Below, one piece after another: positions 8,923 through 17,223 of a stretch of 64,000 bases of DNA. The notes under the pieces are model-generated. The model had not been told where the DNA came from. It saw nothing but the letters and a program-made list of their open reading frames with translations, and ran no database searches. The DNA is taken from positions 186,001-250,000 of the forward strand of contig NZ_OZ075108.1 of assembly GCF_964186625.1 (NCBI RefSeq), in the 5' to 3' direction. Source of the stretch: Asticcacaulis sp. MM231. Its GTDB lineage: Bacteria; Pseudomonadota; Alphaproteobacteria; Caulobacterales; Caulobacteraceae. The position numbers were made by a program, and so were the translations under genes. How positions within the stretch are numbered: the first letter of the stretch is position 1; each line of letters opens with the position of its first letter.

Positions 8923-9550
8923 GCGAAAACGCCTCGACGGCGCCTATGCCGGACAGGCCAGTGTCTCGCAGCGACAGAATGTTGTCGCAACTGATTCCCC
9001 CCAATCCATAGACCGGCACATTGGCCACATCGGTCAGATCGCGCACGCCTTTTGCGCCAAGCGCTTCGATGCCTTGCGCCGACGGGCTGCGGCTGGCGAA
9101 AACCGGCGAGATGAAAACCGCGGACAGGCCTTCATCGCCTGTCAGTGTACGCAGGGTCTCAGTGTCATGACAGGCGGCGGTCAGCGTCAGGTGCGTATAT
9201 CGCGCGTGCAGATCGCCGGCCCTGATCAGGCTTTTCTGGCGCAGGTGCACGCCATCGGCGCCGACTTCAAGCGCCAGGGCATCGTCCTCCCCAATCAGCA
9301 GGGTCAGGCCGTTGTCGCTGGTTATCTTGCGCAATAGGCGGGCCCGTTTCGCGGCGTGGCTTTCACCGAAATGACGATAGATGATGCCGCAGCCTTCCGG
9401 CATATGGATGGCGATATCTTCAGGGTGGGGGGTACGTTTCGGATCGGTAAAGAAAAACAGCGCCGGCAATTGGCGCTTCAACGGTGACGGCGCTTGCGCT
9501 ATATCCCGTGCCTTATCGAGCAGATACTGAAAGCGGGTCTTGTATGTCAT
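8912..9550 (-). CDS. Thiamine phosphate synthase-like protein (ThiE/TenI family)
   Basis: This 212-residue TIM-barrel protein resembles thiamine phosphate synthase, which joins the pyrimidine and thiazole halves of thiamine. Recognisable parts are LEVGADGVHLRQK, a VFISPVFAS strand and the phosphate-binding YGLGGISCDNI near the C-terminus. The usual TNDxxLA motif before GADGVHL is altered to GEDDALA, so it may be a TenI-like relative rather than a true ThiE. Its ATG overlaps that of divergent yggS by seven bases (9544-9550), so the two promoters must lie inside each other's coding sequence or be shared. Confidence 0.75.
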   Translation of the reverse strand: MTYKTRFQYLLDKARDIAQAPSPLKRQLPALFFFTDPKRTPHPEDIAIHMPEGCGIIYRHFGESHAAKRARLLRKITSDNGLTLLIGEDDALALEVGADGVHLRQKSLIRAGDLHARYTHLTLTAACHDTETLRTLTGDEGLSAVFISPVFASRSPSAQGIEALGAKGVRDLTDVANVPVYGLGGISCDNILSLRDTGLSGIGAVEAFSLRT

Positions 9551-10215
9551 TGCCAGATACTCAGCCGAATACCGCCTATTCTAAGCTCATAGCGAAGATG
9601 CACAAGGCTTTAAAAGCCGCCGGTCGCGCGCCGGATGCGGCGTATTTGACGGCGGTTTCCAAAAATCAGCCATGGGAGGTCATCGCGCCGGTTCTGGCTG
9701 CCGGTCAGCGGCGGTTTGGCGAAAACCGCGTTCAGGAAGCGATGACGCGTTGGGATGGGGTGCGCGAAAACTATAGCGATCTCGAACTGCGGCTGATCGG
9801 ACCTTTACAAAGCAACAAGGCGGCGGAAGCGGTGGCATTCTTCGATGTGATCGAGAGTATTGACCGCGACAAGATTGCGCGGGTGATCGCCGAAGAGATC
9901 CAGAAGCAGGGTCGGCACCCGACGCTTTATGTGCAGGTCAATATCGGTGAGGAAGAACAAAAAGCGGGGGTTTTACCGCTGGAAGCCGACGGGTTTTTAA
10001 GGGCCTGCGCGGATTACGGCCTGAAAATCGACGGCCTGATGTGTATTCCGCCGGTTGAGGGGCCGCGCGGGCCTTATTTCGCATTGCTGAAAAAGATCGC
10101 GGATCGTAACGGCATTGCGCACCTTAGTATGGGGATGAGCGACGATTTCGAGACGGCGCTGGCGTTTGGTTCGACGGAAATACGAGTCGGGTCGGCGATT
10201 TTCGGTTCGCGCTGA
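9544..10215 (+). CDS. YggS family pyridoxal 5'-phosphate homeostasis protein
   Basis: This is a 223-residue PLP-binding protein of the YggS/PROSC family, which buffers free pyridoxal phosphate rather than catalysing a known reaction. The PLP lysine lies in LTAVSKNQP. RRFGENRVQEA, LRLIGPLQSNKA and VQVNIGEEEQKAGV follow in order, and the C-terminal LSMGMSDDFETALAFGSTEIRVGSA is diagnostic in arrangement. The frame is open upstream, but ATG 9544 gives the usual spacing to the AGR-P motif. The gene ends next to a large hairpin and converges on the L,D-transpeptidase gene. Confidence 0.92.
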   Translation: MSLPDTQPNTAYSKLIAKMHKALKAAGRAPDAAYLTAVSKNQPWEVIAPVLAAGQRRFGENRVQEAMTRWDGVRENYSDLELRLIGPLQSNKAAEAVAFFDVIESIDRDKIARVIAEEIQKQGRHPTLYVQVNIGEEEQKAGVLPLEADGFLRACADYGLKIDGLMCIPPVEGPRGPYFALLKKIADRNGIAHLSMGMSDDFETALAFGSTEIRVGSAIFGSR

Positions 10216-10216
10216 T

Positions 10217-10341
10217 AGGTATGGGGTTTGGGGCCTGTGGACCCATGCCTTCCCCTTTCTTCTTTTCCTCTCGCCGTCCGGGCGAAGGGAAAAGAAGAAC
10301 GAAGAACAGATGTGGGGTCGCGGACCCCACGCCCCATAACT
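10217..10341. repeat. 125-bp nested hairpin element between convergent genes
   Basis: The gap between yggS and ldt is almost entirely self-complementary. An inner stem pairs TTCTTCTTTTCCTCTCGCC with GGGCGAAGGGAAAAGAAGAA. A second perfect small palindrome, TGTGGGGTCGCGGACCCCAC, lies at 10311-10330. The outermost flanks (TATGGGG... and ...CCCCATA) also pair imperfectly. It probably works as a bidirectional terminator and resembles a palindromic intergenic repeat; its GGGGTC/GACCCC core recurs at 29.8 and 41.5 kb. Confidence 0.65.
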
Positions 10342-10342
10342 G

Positions 10343-10852
10343 TCAAATGTGAATTTCGATGGCGTCACCAGGCTGAGCGACACGCAGGAAGGCCTGCATA
10401 TCCTCCAGCTTCAGCGCTACGCAGCCCTCTGTACCGCTGTAATCCGGCCGCGCCAGATGGGCGAAAATGGCCGATCCCATGCCAGACACAGGCGGGTCAT
10501 CATTATGACCCAATACCACGATCAGATCATAGACATGGTCATCCCGCCACAGCTTTTCGTGGCTCGGCGCAAAAGGGAGCTTCACATGCTGATTGTAAAA
10601 CGGGGATGACGGATCGTCGCACCAGCCGTCATCGGGCGACAAAGTGACGACGTTCAGCGCCGTTTGCGGTGGTGAAAGGCGGTCTGGACGGTAGAAAACA
10701 TAGCGAATCGGCCAGATTCCCAGTGGAGATGCGCCGTCACCCTCTCTTTTCTCACCTGCTGGACGCACGCCCCCTTTCCCAAGCGAGCAACGCACACTAT
10801 GTTCATAGATATTGAACATGCCATCGGCGGTGGCCTTAAACTTATTGATCAT
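10343..10852 (-). CDS. L,D-transpeptidase (YkuD domain) family protein
   Basis: This 169-residue protein has the YkuD catalytic signature: GSAIFAHLARPDYSGTEGC, giving the active His and Cys of the HxnS/TGC motif around residues 130-145. Earlier come GKGGVRPAGEKREGDGASPLG and a PIRYVF strand, usual in short, signal-less YkuD proteins of alphaproteobacteria. Such enzymes form or edit 3-3 peptidoglycan crosslinks or attach amino acids to the stem peptide. No signal peptide is visible, so localisation is uncertain. It diverges from cenR across 54 bases, so envelope-regulator control of both is plausible but not shown. Confidence 0.85.
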   Translation of the reverse strand: MINKFKATADGMFNIYEHSVRCSLGKGGVRPAGEKREGDGASPLGIWPIRYVFYRPDRLSPPQTALNVVTLSPDDGWCDDPSSPFYNQHVKLPFAPSHEKLWRDDHVYDLIVVLGHNDDPPVSGMGSAIFAHLARPDYSGTEGCVALKLEDMQAFLRVAQPGDAIEIHI

Positions 10853-10906
10853 TTATTTGCTACCGCTGCTTAATCTCATAACGATAAGACTTAAAGATAC
10901 AGGATC

Positions 10907-11593
10907 ATGGTGCAACAAAAAACCCTGCTCATAGTCGATGATGATGATGAACTGCGCGAAGCCCTGGCGGAGCAGCTCGAACTTCATGAAGAATTCAAGG
11001 TCATTCAGGCCCCCAACGGCGCCGAAGGCCTGAAACTGGGCAAGAGCGTCAATGCCGACCTGATCCTGCTCGATGTCGATCTGCCGGATATGGACGGCCG
11101 CGAAGCCTGCCGCCTGCTGCGCAAAGGGGGGCTGACCACACCGGTCATCATGCTCACCGGCCAGACCTCGGATTCCGATACCATCCTCGGTCTCGATGCC
11201 GGCGCCAATGATTATGTCACCAAGCCGTTTCGTTTCGCCGTTCTGCTGGCGCGCATCCGCGCTCAGGTGCGTTCACATGAGACCAGCGAAGACGCCACCT
11301 TCCGCATCGGGCCCTATGAATTCAAACCGGCGCTGAAGGTGCTGGTCGATCAGGCGCAGAAGAAAACGCGCCTGACGGAAAAAGAAACCAATATCCTCAA
11401 ATACCTCTATCGCGCCGGCGGCAAGCCGATCACCCGCGAAGAACTTCTGACCGAGGTCTGGGGTTATAATGCCGGCGTCACCACGCACACGCTGGAAACC
11501 CATGTCTATCGCCTGCGCCAGAAGATCGAACCCGATCCCGCTAATGCCCGTCTGCTGATGACGGATGCCGGTGGCTACCGTTTACAATTTTAG
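10907..11593 (+). CDS. cenR: Response regulator CenR (OmpR/PhoB type)
   Basis: This 228-residue two-component regulator has a receiver domain in residues 5-120 with the acidic pair DDDD, phospho-acceptor Asp in LILLDVDLPDMDG, the Thr in VIMLTGQ and the Lys in YVTKPF. A winged-helix output domain follows (LTEKETNILKYLYR, then THTLETHVYRLRQKIE). The family is certain. The name CenR rests on position: in Caulobacter the essential cell-envelope regulator CenR (partner kinase CenK) is encoded in this same parAB-proximal cluster, near ntrZ and an L,D-transpeptidase gene. No kinase gene is adjacent, consistent with an orphan layout. AGGA precedes the ATG. Confidence 0.82.
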   Translation: MVQQKTLLIVDDDDELREALAEQLELHEEFKVIQAPNGAEGLKLGKSVNADLILLDVDLPDMDGREACRLLRKGGLTTPVIMLTGQTSDSDTILGLDAGANDYVTKPFRFAVLLARIRAQVRSHETSEDATFRIGPYEFKPALKVLVDQAQKKTRLTEKETNILKYLYRAGGKPITREELLTEVWGYNAGVTTHTLETHVYRLRQKIEPDPANARLLMTDAGGYRLQF

Positions 11594-11611
11594 CAGGGGC
11601 ACAGGCCCTGC
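11593..11611. terminator. GC-rich hairpin after cenR
   Basis: GCAGGGGC (11593-11600) and GCCCTGC (11605-11611) form a tight stem over a four-base loop immediately at the cenR stop codon. It is followed by CACCCATAAGT without a T-run. The GGTGCAGGG-type sequence recurs after other genes in this window (12.70, 18.17 and 41.50 kb). Confidence 0.5.
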
Positions 11612-11728
11612 ACCCATAAGTTAATCAGTTGAACCGGCGTTGCGAAACGCTGGTTTTTCTTTGCGCGTTACTGATCTCGCCTTGTCTTTTGTTCGTATGG
11701 TTATACGGGGCAACAAAGGAGGGTCATT

Positions 11729-12262
11729 ATGCCGCTCAGAAAATCTCTTGCCGCCTGCGCCGTTGCGGTTATCGCGCTTTCCGCCTGTACCACCCTGCCG
11801 ACGGGCGAGGCCGTGCCCAAGACGGCTCAGGTTTCGATGGAACACTATTCCGGCACCTGGCTGGAGATTGCCCGCCGGCCAATGTGGCTGACCGATGGCT
11901 GCGTTGCCGGCTACACCACCTATGCGCCGGGTCAAAAGCCGGGTGAAATTGCGGTCGAAGACGGCTGCCACAAGGATACGCCCACGGGCAAACGGAAGAC
12001 GATCAAGGGACGCGGCGTGCTGACCGATGCCGGTGAAGCTAATGCGAAGCTCGAAGTACACTACCCCTTCTTTATTACCTGGAACTACTGGGTGCTGTAT
12101 GAGGCGCCGGACCATAGCTGGTTTATCAGCGCTGATCCGGCCATGAAGAACCTGTGGATCTATAGCCGCTCGGTGCCTTCCGCAGATGCGCGCGCCGTCA
12201 TGGTCGCCAAGGCGAAAGAGCTGGGTTACGACACCAGCAAGCTGGAATTCCCGGCTTTTTAG
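11729..12262 (+). CDS. Lipocalin family lipoprotein (Blc-like)
   Basis: This is a 177-residue outer-membrane lipoprotein with signal peptide and lipobox LSAC near residue 22. Mature features include YSGTWLEIARRP, the GxW-like lipocalin opening, then KDTPTGKRKTIKGRG and NYWVLYEAPDHSWFISADP, matching bacterial lipocalins such as Blc, which bind lipids or lysophospholipids. SRSVPSADARAVMVAKAKEL near the end is also typical. A perfect AAAGGAGG site lies six bases before the ATG, suggesting high translation. Its stop overlaps the next gene tail to tail by four bases. Confidence 0.9.
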   Translation: MPLRKSLAACAVAVIALSACTTLPTGEAVPKTAQVSMEHYSGTWLEIARRPMWLTDGCVAGYTTYAPGQKPGEIAVEDGCHKDTPTGKRKTIKGRGVLTDAGEANAKLEVHYPFFITWNYWVLYEAPDHSWFISADPAMKNLWIYSRSVPSADARAVMVAKAKELGYDTSKLEFPAF

Positions 12263-12672
12263 GCGTCGGCTTGCGTGTCGGCGTACCAGACGAACCAGAT
12301 GGCGTCCTCGATCTTGCCGCCAGCAGCTATCAGGCGCTCGACCGGCTCCGGAAAAGCTTCCTTGATCTCGCGGGCGAAATCGAACTCCGCCTTGAGCAGT
12401 TGCAGATCCTGTAAGGCCACATTGGCGGCCATTTCCACCTGTGCCTCCCACGGCAGCATGGGCGGGATCAACTGGCAGGCATCGATCTGCACCCAGTCGC
12501 ATTCGCCGATGGCGTCTTCCGTGCGGATCTGAAGCTGACCGCCGATATTGCGCAGGCCTCGCGCGCGCGCCGCTTCGATCACTTCGGGCAGATCGCCGAT
12601 GCGCCAGGCATATTCGTCATGACGGACATCAGCCTTGGCCAATATTTCGGGGGGTAAAAGCGCTTCAGACAT
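12259..12672 (-). CDS. Conserved hypothetical protein
   Basis: This is a 137-residue soluble protein with no family I can name. ATG at 12672 (MSEALLPPEILAKADVRHDE) is preferred; the frame extends further upstream but without a better signal. It is acidic, with a central LRNIGGQLQIRTEDAIGECD, a Cys in DACQLIPP and a Trp-rich end (DAIWFVWYADT). No signal peptide or membrane segment is seen. It overlaps the lipocalin gene end to end and lies just downstream of xth on the same strand, separated by a short palindrome. The function is unknown. Confidence 0.7.
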   Translation of the reverse strand: MSEALLPPEILAKADVRHDEYAWRIGDLPEVIEAARARGLRNIGGQLQIRTEDAIGECDWVQIDACQLIPPMLPWEAQVEMAANVALQDLQLLKAEFDFAREIKEAFPEPVERLIAAGGKIEDAIWFVWYADTQADA

Positions 12673-12697
12673 AGTTTTTCTCAGATGACTTATGGGT

Positions 12698-12715
12698 GCA
12701 GGGACTAGTTCCTGC
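12698..12715. repeat. Short palindrome between xth and the hypothetical gene
   Basis: GCAGGGACTAGTTCCTGC is an 18-base near-perfect palindrome preceded by GGGT, again the GGGTGCAGGG type seen after cenR. It lies just beyond the xth stop, so it may act as terminator or processing site. Confidence 0.4.
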
Positions 12716-12718
12716 GTC

Positions 12719-13534
12719 TTATATCTCAAACCTTACCTGTATCGGCGCGTGATCGGAAGGGCGTTCCCACTCGCGCACCCTGTCATGGATTTCGGCGACA
12801 ATATCTCCTTGCACCATTTCCATCAGGCCGGGATTGAGCAGGATATGATCGAGGCGCAGGCCGCGGTTGCTCTTGCGGAAATCGGCCGCGCGATAACTCC
12901 ACCAGGTGAATACCTTCTCGGGATTGGGATAGCTGACGCGGAACGGATCGTGCAGTTCGCCGGCGGCGATGAAATTGCCGAAGGTTTCGATCTCGATCGG
13001 GGTATGGCTGACCACTTTCAGCATCTGGCGATGGCTCCAGACGTCGAATTCACCGGGCGCGATGTTGAGATCGCCACAGATCAGCAGCGGCTTGTCCTTG
13101 CCACGCTGGGTCAGGGTTTCGGTCAGGCGCTCATAGAAGGTCAGCTTGTGATCGAACTTGTCATTGCCTTCGCGGTCGGGGAAATCGCCGCCGGCCGGGA
13201 TATAGAAATTCCAGATTTCCGCACTATCTCCGTTTTCTGTGGCTATCTTGATGGCCTGAGCGCGGGCTTCGCCGCGACGGCAGAATGACGGGGTGCCGAG
13301 CGCTTCAAACGGGATTCGGGAGACCAGAGCGACGCCATGCCAGCCTTTTTGGCCGGCGATCTGGATATGGGTATAGCCAAGCGCCTCAAAGGCTTCGCGC
13401 GGAAACTCATGCTCCTGGCATTTGATTTCCTGCATGCACAGAATGTCGACGTCATTGTCTTTCAGGAACTGTTCGATCTGGGGCAGACGCAGGCGAACGG
13501 AATTGACGTTCCACGAGACAAGACTAAGGCGCAT
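12719..13534 (-). CDS. xth: Exodeoxyribonuclease III / AP endonuclease
   Basis: This 271-residue enzyme of the Xth/APE1 family cleaves at abasic sites and degrades 3' ends in base-excision repair. Motifs in order are LVSWNVNSVR, CMQEIKCQ (metal-binding Glu), FYIPAGGDFPD, CGDLNIAPGEFDVW, GLRLDHILLN and SDHAPI (catalytic Asp-His pair). ATG 13534 begins directly at the conserved core; an in-frame TTG at 13552 would only add six residues. On the upstream side a structured intergenic repeat (13559-13634) lies in the probable leader. Confidence 0.93.
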   Translation of the reverse strand: MRLSLVSWNVNSVRLRLPQIEQFLKDNDVDILCMQEIKCQEHEFPREAFEALGYTHIQIAGQKGWHGVALVSRIPFEALGTPSFCRRGEARAQAIKIATENGDSAEIWNFYIPAGGDFPDREGNDKFDHKLTFYERLTETLTQRGKDKPLLICGDLNIAPGEFDVWSHRQMLKVVSHTPIEIETFGNFIAAGELHDPFRVSYPNPEKVFTWWSYRAADFRKSNRGLRLDHILLNPGLMEMVQGDIVAEIHDRVREWERPSDHAPIQVRFEI

Positions 13535-13558
13535 ATAGGGGTATACTCTCAAGTGACT

Positions 13559-13634
13559 CCAATGCTGTAAGGCATTGGCAAGTGCGACTGCACGCCCGAG
13601 CTGATGCGAGGAGGCTCGCGCCGCTTGAGCGAAA
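13559..13634 (-). repeat. Structured intergenic repeat, copy 1 (xth leader)
   Basis: This is the first of three related elements (others at 22792-22880 and 31554-31628). A hairpin CCAATGC/GCATTGG is followed on the plus strand by CAAGTGCGACTGCACGCC, and the copy ends near GCCGCTTGAGCG. Read on the minus strand, the hairpin lies immediately before the region carrying the xth ribosome site. The hairpin sequence differs in every copy while pairing is kept. Confidence 0.6.
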
Positions 13635-13641
13635 CAAAATC

Positions 13642-13674
13642 AAAAAAAACCGATCCGCGCTGACGGACCGGTTT
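13642..13674 (-). terminator. Rho-independent terminator of lolA
   Basis: On the minus strand AAACCGGTCCG pairs with CGGATCGGTTT, with one mismatch, over a six-base loop, and is followed by a run of seven T and then GATTTTG. It lies about 170 bases past the lolA stop, so it probably ends the lolA transcript and separates it from xth. Confidence 0.75.
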
Positions 13675-13841
13675 AAAGATTTGGCACATAACACGAAGAG
13701 AAAAAAGGGAAAACGCACGCCCGAAAAGGATCGGGCCCAAGGTGTAAACCCTGTGTACAGAGATTATTCCGCCGTCTCATCTCCATGTGTGAAAAATAAC
13801 ACGATCACAAAAAAACGACAAGAGAAAAAGTTAAACCCGCG

Positions 13842-14516
13842 TTATTTTTTTACCTGAGGCTTATTCAGCACAAATAAATCAGGTTTTAGCGCCGAATCAC
13901 GAGCAAATGTGGCCAACCTGACGGTGGTGGCACGATTTTGCATGTCGGTAATCGTCCATTCGCGCAGGATGACGTCGCTATTCGGTGCCTGATCGAAGCC
14001 GAGCGTGACGGAACCTTCGGCAGATTTACGGCGATCGCGTGCTTTCAGCGTGAAGCCCGTGGCGTTGGAACTGACGGCGGTGACCACCACGCCCTGATCG
14101 AAGCGGATGTGCTGCGCCAGGAAGAGCGACAGCGGGGTTTCGCTCAAAGGATAGCGATCAAAGCTTTGCAGGCGCGGGTCCCACATATTCACATTCTTGC
14201 CGTCCGAGACGAGCAGCAGCGATGACGGGGCGTCATATTCAAAGCGCATCTTGCCGGGGCGGGCGATATACCAGTTGCCCTGCGTCTTGCGGCCCTTAAA
14301 ATCGGTCTGCTCGAAACGGCCCTTGCCGGTGCGCAGGCCTTCGAGAAAATCGGTGGCTTTCTTAATGCGCGCCTTATCGGCCGGATTAAAGCTGGGCGGC
14401 GTGATCAGGCCGCTGAACTGGTTTTTGCCGCTTTCGGCGAAGCCGGAGGTGGCGGACAGGGCAAGGCCGGTCGTGGCCAGACCCAGCAGGAAGGTGCGTT
14501 TGTTAAGATCGTTCAT
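13842..14516 (-). CDS. lolA: Outer-membrane lipoprotein carrier protein LolA-like
   Basis: This periplasmic protein of about 224 residues would shuttle lipoproteins to the outer membrane. A signal peptide (NKRTFLLGLATTGLALSA) is followed by KATDFLEGLRTGKGRFEQTD, GNWYIARPGKMRFEYDAPS and LLLVSDGKNVNMWDP, the usual LolA strand order. The start is uncertain: ATG at 14516 and ATG at 14528 both fit, and the frame is open further upstream. The gene is followed by a good terminator. In related genomes lolA sits next to ftsK; here a 3.4-kb block with a glycoside hydrolase gene separates them. Confidence 0.88.
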   Translation of the reverse strand: MNDLNKRTFLLGLATTGLALSATSGFAESGKNQFSGLITPPSFNPADKARIKKATDFLEGLRTGKGRFEQTDFKGRKTQGNWYIARPGKMRFEYDAPSSLLLVSDGKNVNMWDPRLQSFDRYPLSETPLSLFLAQHIRFDQGVVVTAVSSNATGFTLKARDRRKSAEGSVTLGFDQAPNSDVILREWTITDMQNRATTVRLATFARDSALKPDLFVLNKPQVKK

Positions 14517-14769
14517 AGCCTTACCCATAAATCCAATAATCATAAAAAGCCAATGTCTTGAAACATCACAGGCTGACGTCATTTTTACGGCCTGAATGCT
14601 CATGCGCCGGATAGGCTTCCTCGCATCAGCAAAAACCCTGCAAGCTGTATTACGACCTTGCGACTGAACCCGATGTGAATGCGGCTGTTAGGCCTAAATC
14701 GTATACTTTATGCTTGTGCGGCGGGTAAAACCGGCTTTTACTATCGACATCACATTTAAGGAGAGCATC

Positions 14770-17223
14770 TTGGCCCAGTTAAATCGTCGTCATCTGTTGC
14801 AGGGCACTGCGGTTCTGGGGGCAGGGTTGGCGCTTCGTCCCGATATCTCGGCAGCCATGCGCGTCGCTGACGATCTGGCGCCGCGCCAGCGCATCCTGTT
14901 CGATCATGACTGGAAATTCGCCTTTGGCCATGCCTTTGATATCGCGCGTGATTTCGGTTTTGGTGGCTTTCAATCGACCTTCGCCAAGCAGGGCCTGTCG
15001 GGCGTCACCGCCGCGGAAGCCGCTTACGACGACAGCACCTGGCGCGCGGTCGATCTGCCGCATGACTGGGCGGTGGAACTGCCCTTCGTCAATAACGACA
15101 CCTATAGCCTGCCGGCGCCGGACAAGCGCCGTGAGTATGAAGAGGACGAGGCGGCTGCCCATGGCTACAAGCCGGTTGGTCGTAAGTTTCCCGAAACCAG
15201 TGTCGGCTGGTATCGGAAGGTGCTCAAGCTGGAAAAAGGCGATGAGCTGAAACGCCTGACCCTGGAATTCGGCGGCGTGTTCCGCAATTCGACCGTCTTC
15301 CTCAACGGTTATATCCTGAACCAGCATGAGAGCGGCTATACGCCCTTCGAGGTCGATATCAGCAACTTCATCAATACCGACGACAAGCCGAATATCCTGC
15401 TGGTGCGGGTTGATGCCTCACTGGGCGAGGGCTGGTTCTATGAAGGCGCCGGCATCTATCGCCATGTCTGGCTGGTCAAGACCGCCCGCACCTACGTGCC
15501 GCAGTGGGGCACCTATATCAAATCGGATATATCCGGCGCGGTCGATATAGAAACGCGCATCGTCAACGCGACCGACGCTGACAAGACGGTCACCCTGGTT
15601 TCCACGATCAGCGATGGCGAAGGCAAGGCTGTAGGACGGCTGGAAATGCCGGTAGTGCTGGCGGCGCAAGCTGAGGCCACGGTCAACCAGACGACCAAAC
15701 TCGCCGCACCGCGTTTGTGGGGGCTGAAAGACCCGCACCTTTACAGCGTCCGCAGCGAGATTATCGAGGCCGGGGCGGTGGTGGATGTCTTCGCCAGCAC
15801 CTTTGGCGTGCGCGAGGTGGTGTTCAAGGTCGATGGCTTCTTCCTCAATGGCGAGGCCATGAAGATCAAGGGCACCAACAATCACCAGGATCATGCCGGC
15901 GTCGGCTCGGCCATACCCGATGGTTTGCAGGTCTGGCGCCTGCAGCAACTGAAAGAAATGGGCTCGAACGCCTATCGCGCCTCGCACAATCCGGCGACCA
16001 GCGAACTGCTCGATGCCTGCGATCGGTTGGGCATACTGGTGCTGGACGAGACGCGCCTGATGACCTCGACCCCGGAAGGGCTGGGGCAACTGGAGACCCT
16101 GATCCGCCGCGGCCGCAATCACCCCTCCATCATCCTGTGGTCGATCGGCAATGAAGAACCGCAGCAGGGCACGCCGCGCGGCGCCAAGATCGCGCGCGAC
16201 ATGGTGCGGCTGGTCAAGCGCCTCGACCCGACGCGTAAGGTGACGGCCGCCATGAACAATGGTCAGGGCTACGGCATCACCGCCTCGCTCGATGTGCTGG
16301 GCGTCAATTATTACGTGACACGTCTGGGGCCGGTGCGCGAAAAATACCCAAATCTACCGGTGGTGGGGACGGAAACCGCCTCTACGCTGACGACGCGCGG
16401 CGAATATGAACGCTCGGAAAGCAAGCTCTATGTGCCGGCCTATGATGTGACCGCGCCGAAATGGGGCCATACCGCCGAAAACTGGTGGCCGCTCTATAAT
16501 GCCACGCCCAACCTGCTGGGTGGCTTTGTCTGGACCGGATTTGATTATCGCGGGGAACCGACACCGTTCAACTGGTGGCCGTCGGTCACCTCGCATTTCG
16601 GCATCATGGATCTGTGCGGCTTCCCGAAAGACAATTTCTGGTATTATCAGGCCTGGTGGTCGGATAAGCCGGTGCTGCACCTCTTCCCACACTGGAACTG
16701 GGAGTCGGGTAAGGATGTCGCGGTCTGGGTCCACTCGAATTGCGAGGCGGTCGAGCTGTTCGTTAATGGCAAGTCGGTTGGCCGCAAGGATGTGGTGAAG
16801 GATCTGCACCTGGAATGGACGGTGCCGTATCAGCCCGGCAAGATCACGGCCTATGGCTATAGGGGCGGTAAGGTGGTCATGAAGGCCGAACGCAAGACGG
16901 CTGGCGCGCCGGCGCGCGTGGTCCTGACCTCTGAGCGTGTGCAGGATATCGTCGTGCTGAAGGCGGACGTGTTCGACAAGGACGGCGTAGCCGTTCCGAA
17001 GGCCGATAATTTGATCTTCTTCGATGTTGAAGGCCCGGCCGAGGTCATTGGGGTTGGCAACGGTAACCCGACCAGTCACGAACCGGACAAGGCACTTTAC
17101 CGCAAGACCTTCAATGGCTTAGCGCAGGCGATCATGCAGATGAAGCGCGGCGGCTCGGGCACGGTGACCATCACCGCGCGTTCGGAAGGCTTGGTCTCTA
17201 GCAAGGTGACGCTTAAAGTTTAG
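14770..17223 (+). CDS. Glycoside hydrolase family 2 protein (beta-galactosidase-like), Tat-exported
   Basis: This enzyme of about 817 residues cleaves terminal beta-glycosides. The start is a TTG at 14770, chosen because AAGGAG lies seven bases upstream and translation then opens with a twin-arginine-like signal (NRRHLLQGTAVLGAG). A GH2 jelly-roll (DLPHDWAVELPF), an immunoglobulin-like domain and a TIM barrel follow. Acid/base Glu is in SIGNEEPQ near residue 462 and the nucleophile Glu in VVGTETAST near residue 535. The C-terminal third holds extra beta-sandwich domains (ELFVNGKSVGRK; FFDVEGPAEVIGVGNG). The substrate is unknown. It sits between lolA and ftsK, apparently as an insertion. Confidence 0.9.
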   Translation: MAQLNRRHLLQGTAVLGAGLALRPDISAAMRVADDLAPRQRILFDHDWKFAFGHAFDIARDFGFGGFQSTFAKQGLSGVTAAEAAYDDSTWRAVDLPHDWAVELPFVNNDTYSLPAPDKRREYEEDEAAAHGYKPVGRKFPETSVGWYRKVLKLEKGDELKRLTLEFGGVFRNSTVFLNGYILNQHESGYTPFEVDISNFINTDDKPNILLVRVDASLGEGWFYEGAGIYRHVWLVKTARTYVPQWGTYIKSDISGAVDIETRIVNATDADKTVTLVSTISDGEGKAVGRLEMPVVLAAQAEATVNQTTKLAAPRLWGLKDPHLYSVRSEIIEAGAVVDVFASTFGVREVVFKVDGFFLNGEAMKIKGTNNHQDHAGVGSAIPDGLQVWRLQQLKEMGSNAYRASHNPATSELLDACDRLGILVLDETRLMTSTPEGLGQLETLIRRGRNHPSIILWSIGNEEPQQGTPRGAKIARDMVRLVKRLDPTRKVTAAMNNGQGYGITASLDVLGVNYYVTRLGPVREKYPNLPVVGTETASTLTTRGEYERSESKLYVPAYDVTAPKWGHTAENWWPLYNATPNLLGGFVWTGFDYRGEPTPFNWWPSVTSHFGIMDLCGFPKDNFWYYQAWWSDKPVLHLFPHWNWESGKDVAVWVHSNCEAVELFVNGKSVGRKDVVKDLHLEWTVPYQPGKITAYGYRGGKVVMKAERKTAGAPARVVLTSERVQDIVVLKADVFDKDGVAVPKADNLIFFDVEGPAEVIGVGNGNPTSHEPDKALYRKTFNGLAQAIMQMKRGGSGTVTITARSEGLVSSKVTLKV

